A stretch of DNA of 64,000 nt, taken from Tersicoccus mangrovi. GTDB taxonomy: Bacteria; Actinomycetota; Actinomycetes; Actinomycetales; Micrococcaceae. The notes under the pieces were generated by a model. It made no database searches. It saw only the letters and a program-made list of their open reading frames with translations, and was not told where the DNA came from. Location: NCBI RefSeq assembly GCF_036881825.1, contig NZ_JBAJMW010000007.1, forward strand, positions 62,001-126,000, in the 5' to 3' direction. The translations under genes were made by a program, and so were the position numbers. Positions 35,778-44,217 of this stretch are shown here, one piece after another. The first letter of the stretch is position 1; each line of letters starts with the position of its first letter.

Positions 35778-36756
35778 GGGTGAGCGTGCTGCAGCCGGCA
35801 GCGGCACGCGAGACGCAGACCATCATGGAGCCGCTGCGGGCCCGGTCCTCGGCGGTGAGGACGGCGTCCCGGTGGTCGACGTCGCCGGCGAGGACCGGGA
35901 TCTCGCACGTGCCGCACACCCCGGCCCGGCAGGACGAGAGGACCCGCACCCCGGCGTCCTCGACGGCATCGAGGATTGTGCGGTCCGCGGGGACGTGGAC
36001 GCGACGTCCCGTCCGGCTCAGCTCGACGTCGAAGGCGCCGGAGGTACCCTGCCCGGGCGCAGCGGCGGCGAAGCGCTCGATGTGCAGCGCACCGGCCGGC
36101 CAGCCGAGGCAGTAGTCCTCGACCGCGTCGAGGAGCCGCTGGGGGCCGCACGCATAGACGAGCATGAGCGCCCGCGGGACCCCGAGCAGCGCCTCCAGGT
36201 CCAGGCGGCCCGTCTCCTCCGACGGGTAGAGCAGGACGCGGTCGGGGCCGTACGTGTCGAGCAGTTCCTCGGCGAAGGCCATGGTCCGCAGGTTCCGGCC
36301 GCCGTAGGCGAGGCGCCATTCCCTGCCCGCCTGCTCGGCCGCCTCGATCATCGCGAGCATCGGCGTGATGCCGATGCCGCCGGCGATGAAGAGGTACTTG
36401 CGTGACGGCGCGAGGGCGAAGGTGTTCCGCGGGCCGCCGATGACCACCCGTGTCCCGACGGTCAGCTCGGCATGCACCCAGGCGGATCCGCCACGCGACC
36501 CGGGGTCGTGCAGGACGGCGATGTCCAGGCTCGACCGGTCGCTCGGCGAGGAGCAGATGGAGTACTGGCGTGTGTGCCCGGGCACGTGCAGGTCGATGTG
36601 GGCGCCCGCCTCCCAGGCCGGGAAGGAGCCTCCGTCGGCGGACTGCAGGGTGAGGTGCGCGACGCCGTCGGCCGCGTGCCGCCGTGCGATCACGATCGCG
36701 TCCTGGTCGGCGGACACCGTGAGCGGGGAGTCCGAGACCTCGGCGTGAGCCGTCAT
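35767..36756 (-). CDS. PDR/VanB-type oxidoreductase (flavin + C-terminal [2Fe-2S])
   Basis: 329 residues. A ferredoxin-reductase-type flavin domain (RQYSICSSP at 63-71 binds the flavin), an NAD(P)H domain (GGIGITPM at 126-133; YACGP near 201), and a plant-type ferredoxin domain at the C-terminus with Cys276, Cys281, Cys284 and Cys314. This is the phthalate-dioxygenase-reductase arrangement, which passes electrons from NADH to an oxygenase in one polypeptide. Adjacent to a CYP199-like P450 it would form a two-component system, instead of the separate ferredoxin and reductase used by characterised CYP199 enzymes. ATG 36756 has GGAAGGA upstream. Confidence 0.9.
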   Translation of the reverse strand: MTAHAEVSDSPLTVSADQDAIVIARRHAADGVAHLTLQSADGGSFPAWEAGAHIDLHVPGHTRQYSICSSPSDRSSLDIAVLHDPGSRGGSAWVHAELTVGTRVVIGGPRNTFALAPSRKYLFIAGGIGITPMLAMIEAAEQAGREWRLAYGGRNLRTMAFAEELLDTYGPDRVLLYPSEETGRLDLEALLGVPRALMLVYACGPQRLLDAVEDYCLGWPAGALHIERFAAAAPGQGTSGAFDVELSRTGRRVHVPADRTILDAVEDAGVRVLSSCRAGVCGTCEIPVLAGDVDHRDAVLTAEDRARSGSMMVCVSRAAAGCSTLTLDL

Positions 36757-36842
36757 CCGCTGTCCTTCCGCTCGAGCCTGTCGGCTGCCTGTCATCACGG
36801 GACGACGATAGGACCGCAACGTGCCGGAGATCACGCCCTCTC

Positions 36843-36857
36843 TCCCACTGGACGGAA
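36843..36857. promoter_or_regulatory. candidate operator (copy 1) upstream of the reductase-P450-MFS operon
   Basis: TCCCACTGGACGGAA. The same 15-mer with one change occurs in inverse at 40222-40236. This copy lies 87 bp upstream of the reductase start, between it and the IclR gene. The motif has an outer dyad (TCC-N8-GGA). Likely bound by the IclR protein encoded at 36924-37685. Confidence 0.55.
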
Positions 36858-36923
36858 AGCACGGTGGGACCCACGCCGACGGGCCCGAACGGTCGGCCCG
36901 CGGCCGGTGGTTCCGGCCTGCGC

Positions 36924-37685
36924 TCAGCCGTTCCGGTCGAGGGCGCGGGCGATCGCGTTGGCCGCCACCTGCAGGGCCGGGATGGTGCGCTGGACCGGTG
37001 GCGGCGTCGCGCCGATGCCGACGACGCCGAGAGCGGCGAGCACGCGACCTCCGCTCGCCCGCACGGGAACCGCGAGACCGGAGGTGCCGAGCGCGTGCTC
37101 CTCGACGGTCGTCGCGTAGCCCCGTTCGTGCACACGTGCGATGTCGCGCCGGAGCCTGGCGGGGTCGGTGATGCTGTGCCGCGTCTCCCGGGTCAGCTCG
37201 GCGACGACCTGGTTCACGACGGCTGCCGGCGCGTAGGCGAGCAGCACCTTGCCGGCGGCACTGGTGTGCAGGGCCAGGCGCTCCCCCACGCGCGCCACCG
37301 GTTGGCCGACGGCGGTCCCGGCGATCCGCTCGAGCAGCAGGGCGCGTCCGCCGTCGAGGACGAACAGGTTGACGACGTGCCGGGTGGCGAAGAGAACGTC
37401 GTGCATGTAGGGAGCGGCGACCTCCCGCAGCCCCTTCTGCACGGGAGCGAGCATTCCCAGCGACCACAGGCGGTGGCCGATCTGATAGCGGCCGTCCGCG
37501 GTGCGGGCCAGCGCGCCCCAGTCCGCGAGCTCGCCGATCAACCGGTGACAGGTGGCCACGGGCGTTCCCGACCGCCGGGCGATCTCCGACATCGTGAGGA
37601 CCGGATGCTCCTGGTCGAACGCCGCGAGCACGTTGAGCGCCCGGGAGGTCACCGACCTCCCGGCGTCCCTCGCGTGTCCTGCCAC
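36924..37685 (-). CDS. IclR family transcriptional regulator of the aromatic module
   Basis: 253 residues: winged HTH (about 12-70; LTMSEIARRSGTPVATCHRLIGEL) and the IclR effector domain with LALHTSAAGKVLLAYAP and the EEHALGTSGLAVPVRASGGRVLAALGV block. IclR proteins of this kind commonly control aromatic-acid catabolism, often as activators. GTG 37685 starts MAGHARDAGRSVTSRALNVL. It sits between the P450 operon (downstream) and the MBL/aldehyde dehydrogenase pair (upstream); the repeated 15-bp motif at 36843 and 40222 would let it control both. Confidence 0.9.
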   Translation of the reverse strand: MAGHARDAGRSVTSRALNVLAAFDQEHPVLTMSEIARRSGTPVATCHRLIGELADWGALARTADGRYQIGHRLWSLGMLAPVQKGLREVAAPYMHDVLFATRHVVNLFVLDGGRALLLERIAGTAVGQPVARVGERLALHTSAAGKVLLAYAPAAVVNQVVAELTRETRHSITDPARLRRDIARVHERGYATTVEEHALGTSGLAVPVRASGGRVLAALGVVGIGATPPPVQRTIPALQVAANAIARALDRNG

Positions 37686-37772
37686 CGTGTCACCTCACCG
37701 ACCCCGCGCCCGGCCCGACGCCCGGTGCTCGTCCACGGTAGCGCCGCAGAGCGCTGCCCGTACCCGGGCGGG

Positions 37773-38726
37773 TCAGCTACTCGCCGCCACCCGCCCGGGA
37801 ACGAAGCGCTGCCCCGGCTGGGCCACGGTCACCGGACCGGCGAACTCGGCGGCCACCCCGGCGGCCCACTGGGCATCCGTGGCCACCCCGGCCAGGTGGG
37901 ACAGGACGACGTGCCCCACACCGGCCGCAGTCGCGACGCGGCCCACGCCCGCCGGCGTCGTGTGGGAGATCTGCTGGTGATTGAGGAACTCGGCGGAGAA
38001 GTCCCCCGACGCGAAATAGGCGAGATCGACCGCCTCGTGCACGAGCAGGTCCGCGCCGGCCGCCAGCGTCGCCACGTTCGCGCACTCGGTCGTGTCCCCC
38101 GAGATCACGACCGAGCCGTACCGGGTGTCGAAGCGGAAGGCGAAGGACGGGAACACCGGCGGGTGCTGCACGAGGATCGCCGTGACCGTCACGCGCTCGT
38201 CCCGGTGGATCTCGAACGGTCGCATCGCCGGGGTGGCCTCCGGGCCGGCCCCGGCGGCGTCCGCCGGCAGCACGATGTCCACGGGCCGGACGATGCGCCG
38301 CAGGTCCGGGCGTCCCTCGTCGACGATGCGGATGCTGATGTCCTCGTCGAAAGCGGCGAGGACATGCTCGATCATGGCACCGGTCCGCGGTCCCGGCCCG
38401 TGGATCGGCACGTCGTCGGTGAATCCGTCCACCGGTGCTCCCCAGTTCCACAGCAGGTAGGCCGGCAGCTCGCCGACGTGGTCCGAGTGCAGGTGCGTGA
38501 TGAACGCGGCGCGCAGGTCCCGGCCGCGCAGACCCGCGTCGTGCGCCTGCCGGGTGCAGCCGAGACCGAAGTCGACGAGGTAGTGCAGGCCGTCGATGAC
38601 GATCGCCGTGGCGATGCCGGGTGCGCCGCTGCGGATGGCGGGACCGGCCGCCGTGCCGAGGGTGATCACGTCCAGGCCCGCGGTCACGTTCGAGGCGTCG
38701 GCGGCAGCCCCGGACGACGCCGTCAT
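37773..38726 (-). CDS. MBL-fold metallo-hydrolase (RNase Z/arylsulfatase-like group)
   Basis: 317 residues with the metallo-beta-lactamase zinc motif THLHSDHVGEL (H78, H80, D82, H83), later ligands in SGDTTECAN (Asp) and VLSHLAG (His), and the DLLVHEA stretch. Length and spacing fit the subgroup that contains RNase Z-like and arylsulfatase/lactonase hydrolases. ATG 38726 overlaps the aldehyde dehydrogenase stop (ATGA), so it is tied to aromatic aldehyde metabolism; a thioester, lactone or ester hydrolase role is plausible but not shown by sequence. No signal peptide. Confidence 0.82.
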   Translation of the reverse strand: MTASSGAAADASNVTAGLDVITLGTAAGPAIRSGAPGIATAIVIDGLHYLVDFGLGCTRQAHDAGLRGRDLRAAFITHLHSDHVGELPAYLLWNWGAPVDGFTDDVPIHGPGPRTGAMIEHVLAAFDEDISIRIVDEGRPDLRRIVRPVDIVLPADAAGAGPEATPAMRPFEIHRDERVTVTAILVQHPPVFPSFAFRFDTRYGSVVISGDTTECANVATLAAGADLLVHEAVDLAYFASGDFSAEFLNHQQISHTTPAGVGRVATAAGVGHVVLSHLAGVATDAQWAAGVAAEFAGPVTVAQPGQRFVPGRVAASS

Positions 38727-40132
38727 CGGGCCACGCTCGCGGCGCCGGTCGCGGTGACGGCGGTCGCGTGGGCGCGGGAGTTGACCGTGCGGTACTCCAG
38801 GTACGGCTCGAGACCGACGAGGCCGCGTTCACGCCCCACACCGGAGGCCTTCCAGCCGCCGAACGGCGCATCGAGCTCCACCTGCGTGTGCTGGTTGATC
38901 CACACCGTGCCCGCCTCGATGCCGCACGCCAGGTCGTGGGCCCGGTCCAGATCCGGGCTCCAGACGGAGGCACCCAGACCGAACTCCTGCGCGTTGAGCC
39001 GGTCCACGAGGTCGTCGACGTCCGTGTACCCGACGACGGGCAGGGCTGCACCGAACTGCTCGGTGGACACGAGCGGGCTGTCGAACGAAGCACCGGCGAC
39101 GACCGTCGGCTCGAGGAAGTAGCCGGGCAGCGCGGTACCCCGCCCCCCGCCCGCGGCCAGCCGACCGCCGTCGTCGAGCGCCTGCCGCACGAGACCCTCC
39201 ACCAGGTCCAGCTGCGATCGGTTGTGCATCGGACCCATCGTGGTGCCCTCGGCGACGCCGTGCCCGAGGACCGCCGTCGCGGCCTCCGCGGCGATGGCCT
39301 CGACGAACTCGGCTTCGCGGTCCGCCGGCACGAACACGCGCTTGACGGCCATGCACACCTGGCCCGCGTTGCGGAATGCGGAGCCGACGACGCCGGCGGC
39401 CGTGAACGCGGCGTCGGCATCGGGCAGCACGATCGCGGGATCGTTGCCGCCGAGTTCGAGGGTGACCCGTTTGACCGTCGGCGCCGCCTGCGCGGCGATC
39501 GCCGCGCCCACCTCGGTTGATCCGGTGAAGGAGATCTTGCGGACGCGGGGGTGCTCGCTCAGGGCCCGGTTGACCTCACGCCGGCCGGTGAGCCACTGGA
39601 CCACGCCGGCCGGGACGTATCCGGCGACGGTGTCGATCAGGGCGATCGTCGACAGCGGCGTGGTCGGCGACGGCTTGGCGATGACGGTGCAGCCGGCCGC
39701 GAGGGCGGGCGCGAGCTTGACGCTCAGCAGCGAGATCGGGAAGTTCCAGGGGGTGATGGCCGCCACCACGCCGACCGGGCGGCGCTGCACCAGCAACGAG
39801 CGGCCCTGTCGCTCCGGCAGGCCTTCCTGCTCGTCCCAGGCCAGATCGGCGTAGTAGTCGAACACGTCGGCCGCGACGAGCACCTCACCGACGGCCTCAC
39901 GGAGCACCTTGCCCTGCTCGAGCGAGAGCTGGCGGCCGATGCCGGGGGCCGCGGTCCGCAGCGCGGCGGCCGCGGCGCGCAGGGCTGCTCGTCGTCCTTC
40001 GCGATCCCTCGCCCACGCACGCCCGCCGGCGACGGCGCGGGAGACCGCGGCGTCCACGTCCTCCGCCCCGTGCAGGGGCGCGCGGCCCACCAGTTCCAGC
40101 GTGGCCGGGTCGAACACGTCATAGGTCGTCAT
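38723..40132 (-). CDS. NAD(P)-dependent aldehyde dehydrogenase
   Basis: 469 residues. Oxidises aldehydes to acids. Catalytic Cys260 in RNAGQVCMAVKR, general base Glu226 in TLELGGND, oxyanion Asn130 in TPWNFP, coenzyme Lys153 in IAKPSP and FTGSTEVG. The family is that of benzaldehyde/vanillin/succinate-semialdehyde-type enzymes; exact substrate is not readable. ATG 40132 is supported by GGAGGGA upstream. It overlaps the MBL hydrolase and diverges from the SDR gene, with a candidate operator in the 181-bp gap. Paired with the coniferyl-alcohol-dehydrogenase-like SDR, it could take the aldehyde to the acid for the P450. Confidence 0.9.
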   Translation of the reverse strand: MTTYDVFDPATLELVGRAPLHGAEDVDAAVSRAVAGGRAWARDREGRRAALRAAAAALRTAAPGIGRQLSLEQGKVLREAVGEVLVAADVFDYYADLAWDEQEGLPERQGRSLLVQRRPVGVVAAITPWNFPISLLSVKLAPALAAGCTVIAKPSPTTPLSTIALIDTVAGYVPAGVVQWLTGRREVNRALSEHPRVRKISFTGSTEVGAAIAAQAAPTVKRVTLELGGNDPAIVLPDADAAFTAAGVVGSAFRNAGQVCMAVKRVFVPADREAEFVEAIAAEAATAVLGHGVAEGTTMGPMHNRSQLDLVEGLVRQALDDGGRLAAGGGRGTALPGYFLEPTVVAGASFDSPLVSTEQFGAALPVVGYTDVDDLVDRLNAQEFGLGASVWSPDLDRAHDLACGIEAGTVWINQHTQVELDAPFGGWKASGVGRERGLVGLEPYLEYRTVNSRAHATAVTATGAASVAR

Positions 40133-40221
40133 GGCAGTCCCTCCTCGACGGACGCCGCGGACCAGGGCGTCGGTACTGGCCACCAGCGTGTCCGGTGACG
40201 CCCTCACCCACAACGGCCCGC

Positions 40222-40236
40222 TTCCGCCCAGTGGGA
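40222..40236. promoter_or_regulatory. candidate operator (copy 2) between aldehyde dehydrogenase and SDR genes
   Basis: On the minus strand reads TCCCACTGGGCGGAA, 14 of 15 identical to the site at 36843-36857. It lies 90 bp from the aldehyde dehydrogenase start and 78 bp from the SDR start, close to the 87-bp distance of copy 1. This copy is a fuller dyad (TTCC-N8-GGAA). Confidence 0.55.
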
Positions 40237-40313
40237 AACCGCGATTGCTGCCGCCCCGGCCGCTGTCCAGACTGGAGGCCGCACGCCAGCAGACCGTCAG
40301 CGAAGGGATAACC

Positions 40314-41114
40314 ATGGAGCCGGACCTCACCGGGAAGACCGTCGTCGTCACCGGAGCGGCCTCGGGCATCGGCGCTGCCACGGCGGCCCGCTTCACCCGG
40401 GCCGGGGCCCGCGTGATCGGTATCGACCGTCAGGTGCCCGACGGCGCCGCCGACATCGTGCAGGCCGATCTCTCGACGAGCCGTGGCGCCGTCGAGGCGG
40501 CCCGGTCCGTCCTCGCCCGGGCCGGAACGATCGACGGCCTCGCCAACATCGCCGGGGTGCCCGGTACCGCACCGTGGCGCACCGTCCTGGCGGTCAACGT
40601 CCTGGGCCTGCGGGCGCTGACGGACGCCCTGCTGCCGGCACTGAAGGACGGCGGCTTCGTCGTCAATCTCGCGTCCGCCGTCGGCGACGGCTGGACCGAG
40701 CGCACGACGCCGATCCGGCAGTTCCTCGCGCACGCGAGCGACGAGGAGGCGTTGAGCTCCGTCGAGCAGGATCCCGAGGTCACCGGTAACTCGTACCGCT
40801 TCTCCAAGGAATGCGTGCGCGTCCTCACCCAGACGGCCGCGGCCGGGGCGATCGGGCACGTGCGCATCAATTCGGTGAGCCCTGGACCCGTGAGCACGCC
40901 GATCCTGGACGACTTCAAGCGCGACCACGGTGTCGACAAGGTCGAGGGCGCCATCCGCCTCACTGGTGGGGCTGCGACGCCGGAGTCGATCGCCGAGGTG
41001 GTCGCCTTCCTCGCCTCCCCCGCCGCGCGGTGGATCAACGGCAGCGACATCCGCGTCGACGGTGGTCTCGGGGCGTTCCGATTCCACCAGGAGACCGTCA
41101 CGGCCCGTGTCTGA
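40314..41114 (+). CDS. SDR family oxidoreductase, coniferyl-alcohol dehydrogenase-like
   Basis: 266 residues, classical short-chain dehydrogenase: NAD-binding TGAASGIG (13-20), NIAG (78-81), catalytic Ser121, Tyr161 and Lys165 (NSYRFSKE), and INSVSPGPVSTPILDDF. The long segment between Ser and Tyr (about 40 residues) and the SPGPV...PIL region are characteristic of the coniferyl-alcohol/3-alpha-hydroxysteroid dehydrogenase subgroup. It would oxidise an aromatic alcohol to the aldehyde for the divergent aldehyde dehydrogenase. ATG 40314 has AAGGGA 6 nt upstream. Confidence 0.88.
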   Translation: MEPDLTGKTVVVTGAASGIGAATAARFTRAGARVIGIDRQVPDGAADIVQADLSTSRGAVEAARSVLARAGTIDGLANIAGVPGTAPWRTVLAVNVLGLRALTDALLPALKDGGFVVNLASAVGDGWTERTTPIRQFLAHASDEEALSSVEQDPEVTGNSYRFSKECVRVLTQTAAAGAIGHVRINSVSPGPVSTPILDDFKRDHGVDKVEGAIRLTGGAATPESIAEVVAFLASPAARWINGSDIRVDGGLGAFRFHQETVTARV

Positions 41115-41138
41115 CGCCGCCGCGGCCGGCGAGTCCGA

Positions 41139-41927
41139 TCAGTCCGTGACGTTCGCGACCCGGTAGCCGGACCACTCCGGGCCGGCCTGCCCGAGGGCAT
41201 GGGGGTCGACGAAGCACGCCGTCGCCCACACGTCGGCCCACGTCAGGTCCGGCCCGACGACGGTGACCGACGTGCGGCCCCCGGCCACCGGCGCACCGGT
41301 GCGCGGATCGACGATGTGGTCGCCGCGCGCGGCCGTGCCCGAGGTGGCCAGCGCTCCCTCGGTGACCGTCACCACGGTGCTGAACGCGCCCGGGGCACCC
41401 GGCTTCTCGACGCCGATCCGCCAGTGCGGGTCCACGAGCGACGACGCCGGTCCGCGGCCGCACACCAGGTCCCCGCCGGCGTTGATGCTGAAGGCGATGC
41501 CGGGCACGGCCCGCAGGTGCGCGGCGGCCCGCTCGACGGCCCATCCCTTGACGACGCCGGTCGGGTCCCATCCGCGGGCGCCGTCCGGGCCGGTCAGGTC
41601 CGTCGTGAACAGGCCCTCCGTGGCGTCGACGGCCCGCTCGGTGAGGTCACGCACCTCCGCGATCCACGGGTCCGCGTCCGCCTCGGCCAGCACGCCGCGG
41701 CGGATCCGGCTCAGGTCGCTGTTCTGCCGCCACAGGGAGAACACCGCGTCGGCGCGCTCGAGGTCGGCGAAGAGGGCGTCGACCGCCGCGTCGATGTCGG
41801 GACGGGCCGGGTCCGCCGCCCGCACGTGCACGGAGACGGGCAGCCCCATCACCTGGCGCACCCACGCCCGCACGGTGCGGATGCTGCCCGGCAGCACCGC
41901 GGGCAGGCCGAACGCCGCGAGGCTCAC
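41139..41927 (-). CDS. apbE: FAD:protein FMN transferase
   Basis: 262 residues of the ApbE family, which attaches FMN through a phosphoester to a Thr/Ser of extracytosolic proteins. Seen: VFSLWRQNSDLSRI, the DPTGVVKGWAVERAA helix, INAGGDLVCGRG, TSGTAARGDHIVDPRTG (Mg/FAD ligands) and VVGPDLTWADVWATACF. There is no signal peptide or lipobox, so it may act from the cytosol or through an alternative route; the first 25 residues are mildly hydrophobic. GTG 41927 overlaps the stop of the FMN-binding protein gene, its evident substrate. Confidence 0.92.
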   Translation of the reverse strand: MSLAAFGLPAVLPGSIRTVRAWVRQVMGLPVSVHVRAADPARPDIDAAVDALFADLERADAVFSLWRQNSDLSRIRRGVLAEADADPWIAEVRDLTERAVDATEGLFTTDLTGPDGARGWDPTGVVKGWAVERAAAHLRAVPGIAFSINAGGDLVCGRGPASSLVDPHWRIGVEKPGAPGAFSTVVTVTEGALATSGTAARGDHIVDPRTGAPVAGGRTSVTVVGPDLTWADVWATACFVDPHALGQAGPEWSGYRVANVTD

Positions 41928-42511
41928 GAGAGGTGGGCCTGGTCGATGGCGGACTGCAGGCTGCTGAGGTACCCGTCCGAGGTGACCGTGGCCCCGGAGA
42001 TCATGTCGATGTTCGCGCTCTGGGCGGTGACGACCTCCTGGTTCAGGGCCGGGATGGCGACGGCGTTGATCTCCTGGTCGCGGCCGTTCTCCTGCGGGTA
42101 GACGACGGCCTCCGCGGCGGTGATCTTGCCGTTCTTGACGGTGATCTGCACCTGCACCGGACCCCAGCGGGTGTCGACGGCGTCACCGGTGTAGGTGCCG
42201 GACGCGGTCGACCCGGAGCCGGACGAATCCGACGACGAGGAGGAGCCCGACGACGAGGAGGAGCCGGAGGTGCCCGACGACGAGGAGGAGCCGGAGGACC
42301 CGGTGGAGGTGCCGGAGGATCCCGAACCCGACCCGCTGGCCGAGCTGCCGGACCCCGAGCCGCTGGAGGTCGACCCGTTGGACGTCGTCGACCGGGACGT
42401 GTCCGGGGCGACCGCGGCCGACGCGGGTGTGGCGTTGGTCGAGGTGCGATAGCTGAAGAGCAGGACGAAGACGGTCACCGTGACGGCGGCCCAGAGGACG
42501 ATGCGACGCAT
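41924..42511 (-). CDS. membrane-anchored FMN-binding domain protein with Ser/Gly-rich tether
   Basis: 195 residues. One N-terminal membrane helix (4-20), a spacer of about 65 residues made almost only of Ser, Gly and Thr (40-104), and an FMN_bind domain (105-195) ending in SGATVTSDGY, where Thr175 is the expected FMN attachment site for ApbE. The domain faces outside; the tether would let the flavin swing between partners. ATG 42511 has AGGAG 8 nt upstream. Lies between a ferric-reductase-like protein and ApbE. Confidence 0.9.
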   Translation of the reverse strand: MRRIVLWAAVTVTVFVLLFSYRTSTNATPASAAVAPDTSRSTTSNGSTSSGSGSGSSASGSGSGSSGTSTGSSGSSSSSGTSGSSSSSGSSSSSDSSGSGSTASGTYTGDAVDTRWGPVQVQITVKNGKITAAEAVVYPQENGRDQEINAVAIPALNQEVVTAQSANIDMISGATVTSDGYLSSLQSAIDQAHLS

Positions 42512-42556
42512 GAGGGGCACTCCTGGAAGGAAAGGATGCGGGAGGAGAACGGGGGG

Positions 42557-44059
42557 TCAGTACTGGAAGCGTTCGAGGTGGATGCGGTCGGCGGGGACCC
42601 CGGCGTCGAGCGCGGAGGCGCGCACCCGGTCCATCCAGTCCGGCGCCCCGCAGACGAAGACGTCGTGCTCGGCGATGTCCGGGCACAGGTGCTGCAGGGC
42701 ACCGGCGTCGTCCCAGGCGTCCGCCCACCCGGGCAGCCAGCTGTCGCGGGCCCGGTTGCGGGGCCCGGCCAGACGGATGTACCGGGCTCCGCGGCGGCGG
42801 GCGGTCTCGTCGATCGCGGCGGCCAGGGTGGGGTCCTGCTCGGATCCGACGCGGTGGATGACCGTGACGTCGCCCGGCGCCTGCGCCAGCCCCTCGAGCA
42901 GCGACTTCATCGGGGCGATCCCGATGCCGCCGCCGATGAGCGTGACCTTCCGCTGCGTGCGCACCCCGGGGTGCATGCGCCCGTAGGGGCCCTCGATCAG
43001 CACGCGGGTGCCGGCCTTGAGCCGGTGCAGGCGGGAGGTGCCGTCGCCGGCCCGGTTCGCGGTGAACTGCAGGGTCGCCCCGTCGGGAGCCGCGGAGAGG
43101 GAGAAGGGGTGCGCCCGGGTCCAGCCGGGACCGTCGAGGAAGCGCCACTGGAAGAACTGGCCGGCCTTCGCCGTCAGCCGAGCCACGCCCGGGCCGCCGA
43201 CGACGACGGTCGTGGTGGTCGCCGACTCGCGGCGCACGTGGACGACGCGCAGCGGCGCCCGCAGCGAACGCCACAGCGGCACGCCGATCCGGTAGACGAG
43301 CACCGCGCCGGCGCAGACGATGTACAGCCCCCACCAGAAGACGGTGGCGACCGGCGAGGAGAGGAACTCCTGCCCGGTCCACAGCTGGTGCGGCAGCGCG
43401 AGGCCGACGCCGAGGTAGGCGTAGAGATGGATGAGGTGCCACGACTCGTACCGCAGCCGGCGGCGGGCCGCGCGGTAGGACGTCACGACCACCATGCACA
43501 GGGCGGCCGTGCCGGCGATGGCGAGCAGCATGCCGGGGTAGTTGAGGGTGAAGTCGACGATGGTGCCCCACAGGCCGGCGGGCGTCCCGGCGGCGTAGCC
43601 GAGCGTGATGAGCACGATGTGCGCGAGCATCAGGGTGAAGGACGTGAACCCGACCAGCCGGTGGGTCCGCGCGAGCGAGTCCTGGCCCCAGGCCTTCTCG
43701 AACCAGGGGATGCGCGCCATCAGGAAGACCTGCACGAGCAGCAGGGCCGAGGCCACCAGCCCGGTGAGCCGGCCCGTCGACAGGAGCGCTCCGCCGAGCG
43801 TGCCGAGGGACTGGACGCCGCCACCGGACACCCACAGGGCGACCACGATCAGCAGCACCGTCCACATCGCGAGCACCGAGGCGTCGCGCCACCACAGCGG
43901 AGGATGCGAGACCCCCACCGGGACGAACGGGCGTTGCTGCGGACGGGGCGGTCCGCTCGGGACGTCCCGCCGGCCCGTCGTCGCCCGGGGAACGCGCCCC
44001 GTGCCCGTCTCCCGCGGCTCGATGCGGCGCAGCGGGCGAGTGGGCTGTTGTGTGGTCAT
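42557..44059 (-). CDS. ferric-reductase-like transmembrane protein with FAD/NAD(P)H reductase domain
   Basis: 500 residues. A Pro/Arg-rich cytosolic N-terminus, then six membrane helices of the ferric reductase type with heme-binding His residues in THRLVGFTSFTLMLAHIVL and SWHLIHLYAYLGVGLALPHQL. A C-terminal FNR domain follows: AHPFSLSAAP binds FAD and IGGGIGIAPM binds NAD(P)H, ending HLERFQY. It carries electrons from cytosolic NAD(P)H over b-hemes to the outer face, probably to the FMN-binding protein. ATG 44059 starts MTTQQPTRPLRR. It is the first gene of the three-gene operon. Confidence 0.92.
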   Translation of the reverse strand: MTTQQPTRPLRRIEPRETGTGRVPRATTGRRDVPSGPPRPQQRPFVPVGVSHPPLWWRDASVLAMWTVLLIVVALWVSGGGVQSLGTLGGALLSTGRLTGLVASALLLVQVFLMARIPWFEKAWGQDSLARTHRLVGFTSFTLMLAHIVLITLGYAAGTPAGLWGTIVDFTLNYPGMLLAIAGTAALCMVVVTSYRAARRRLRYESWHLIHLYAYLGVGLALPHQLWTGQEFLSSPVATVFWWGLYIVCAGAVLVYRIGVPLWRSLRAPLRVVHVRRESATTTTVVVGGPGVARLTAKAGQFFQWRFLDGPGWTRAHPFSLSAAPDGATLQFTANRAGDGTSRLHRLKAGTRVLIEGPYGRMHPGVRTQRKVTLIGGGIGIAPMKSLLEGLAQAPGDVTVIHRVGSEQDPTLAAAIDETARRRGARYIRLAGPRNRARDSWLPGWADAWDDAGALQHLCPDIAEHDVFVCGAPDWMDRVRASALDAGVPADRIHLERFQY

Positions 44060-44217
44060 ATCACTACTGTCGGGCGTCGGGCTAGTACGGCCATGTTCTG
44101 GACCTGTGCGGAACCTGTGCGAGTCACGGACGGCCGGGCAGACGGGCCCGGATAGCATGGTCAGCTGAACCATCAGCGTGGAAATTCACGCGTCTCCCGA
44201 GGATGAGGTCTGTATCT

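Noticed and set aside
44176..44191. GCGTG-GAAATT-CACGC hairpin in the asnB-type leader as a riboswitch
   Set aside because: Only a 5-bp stem and no conserved riboswitch core; too small to claim.
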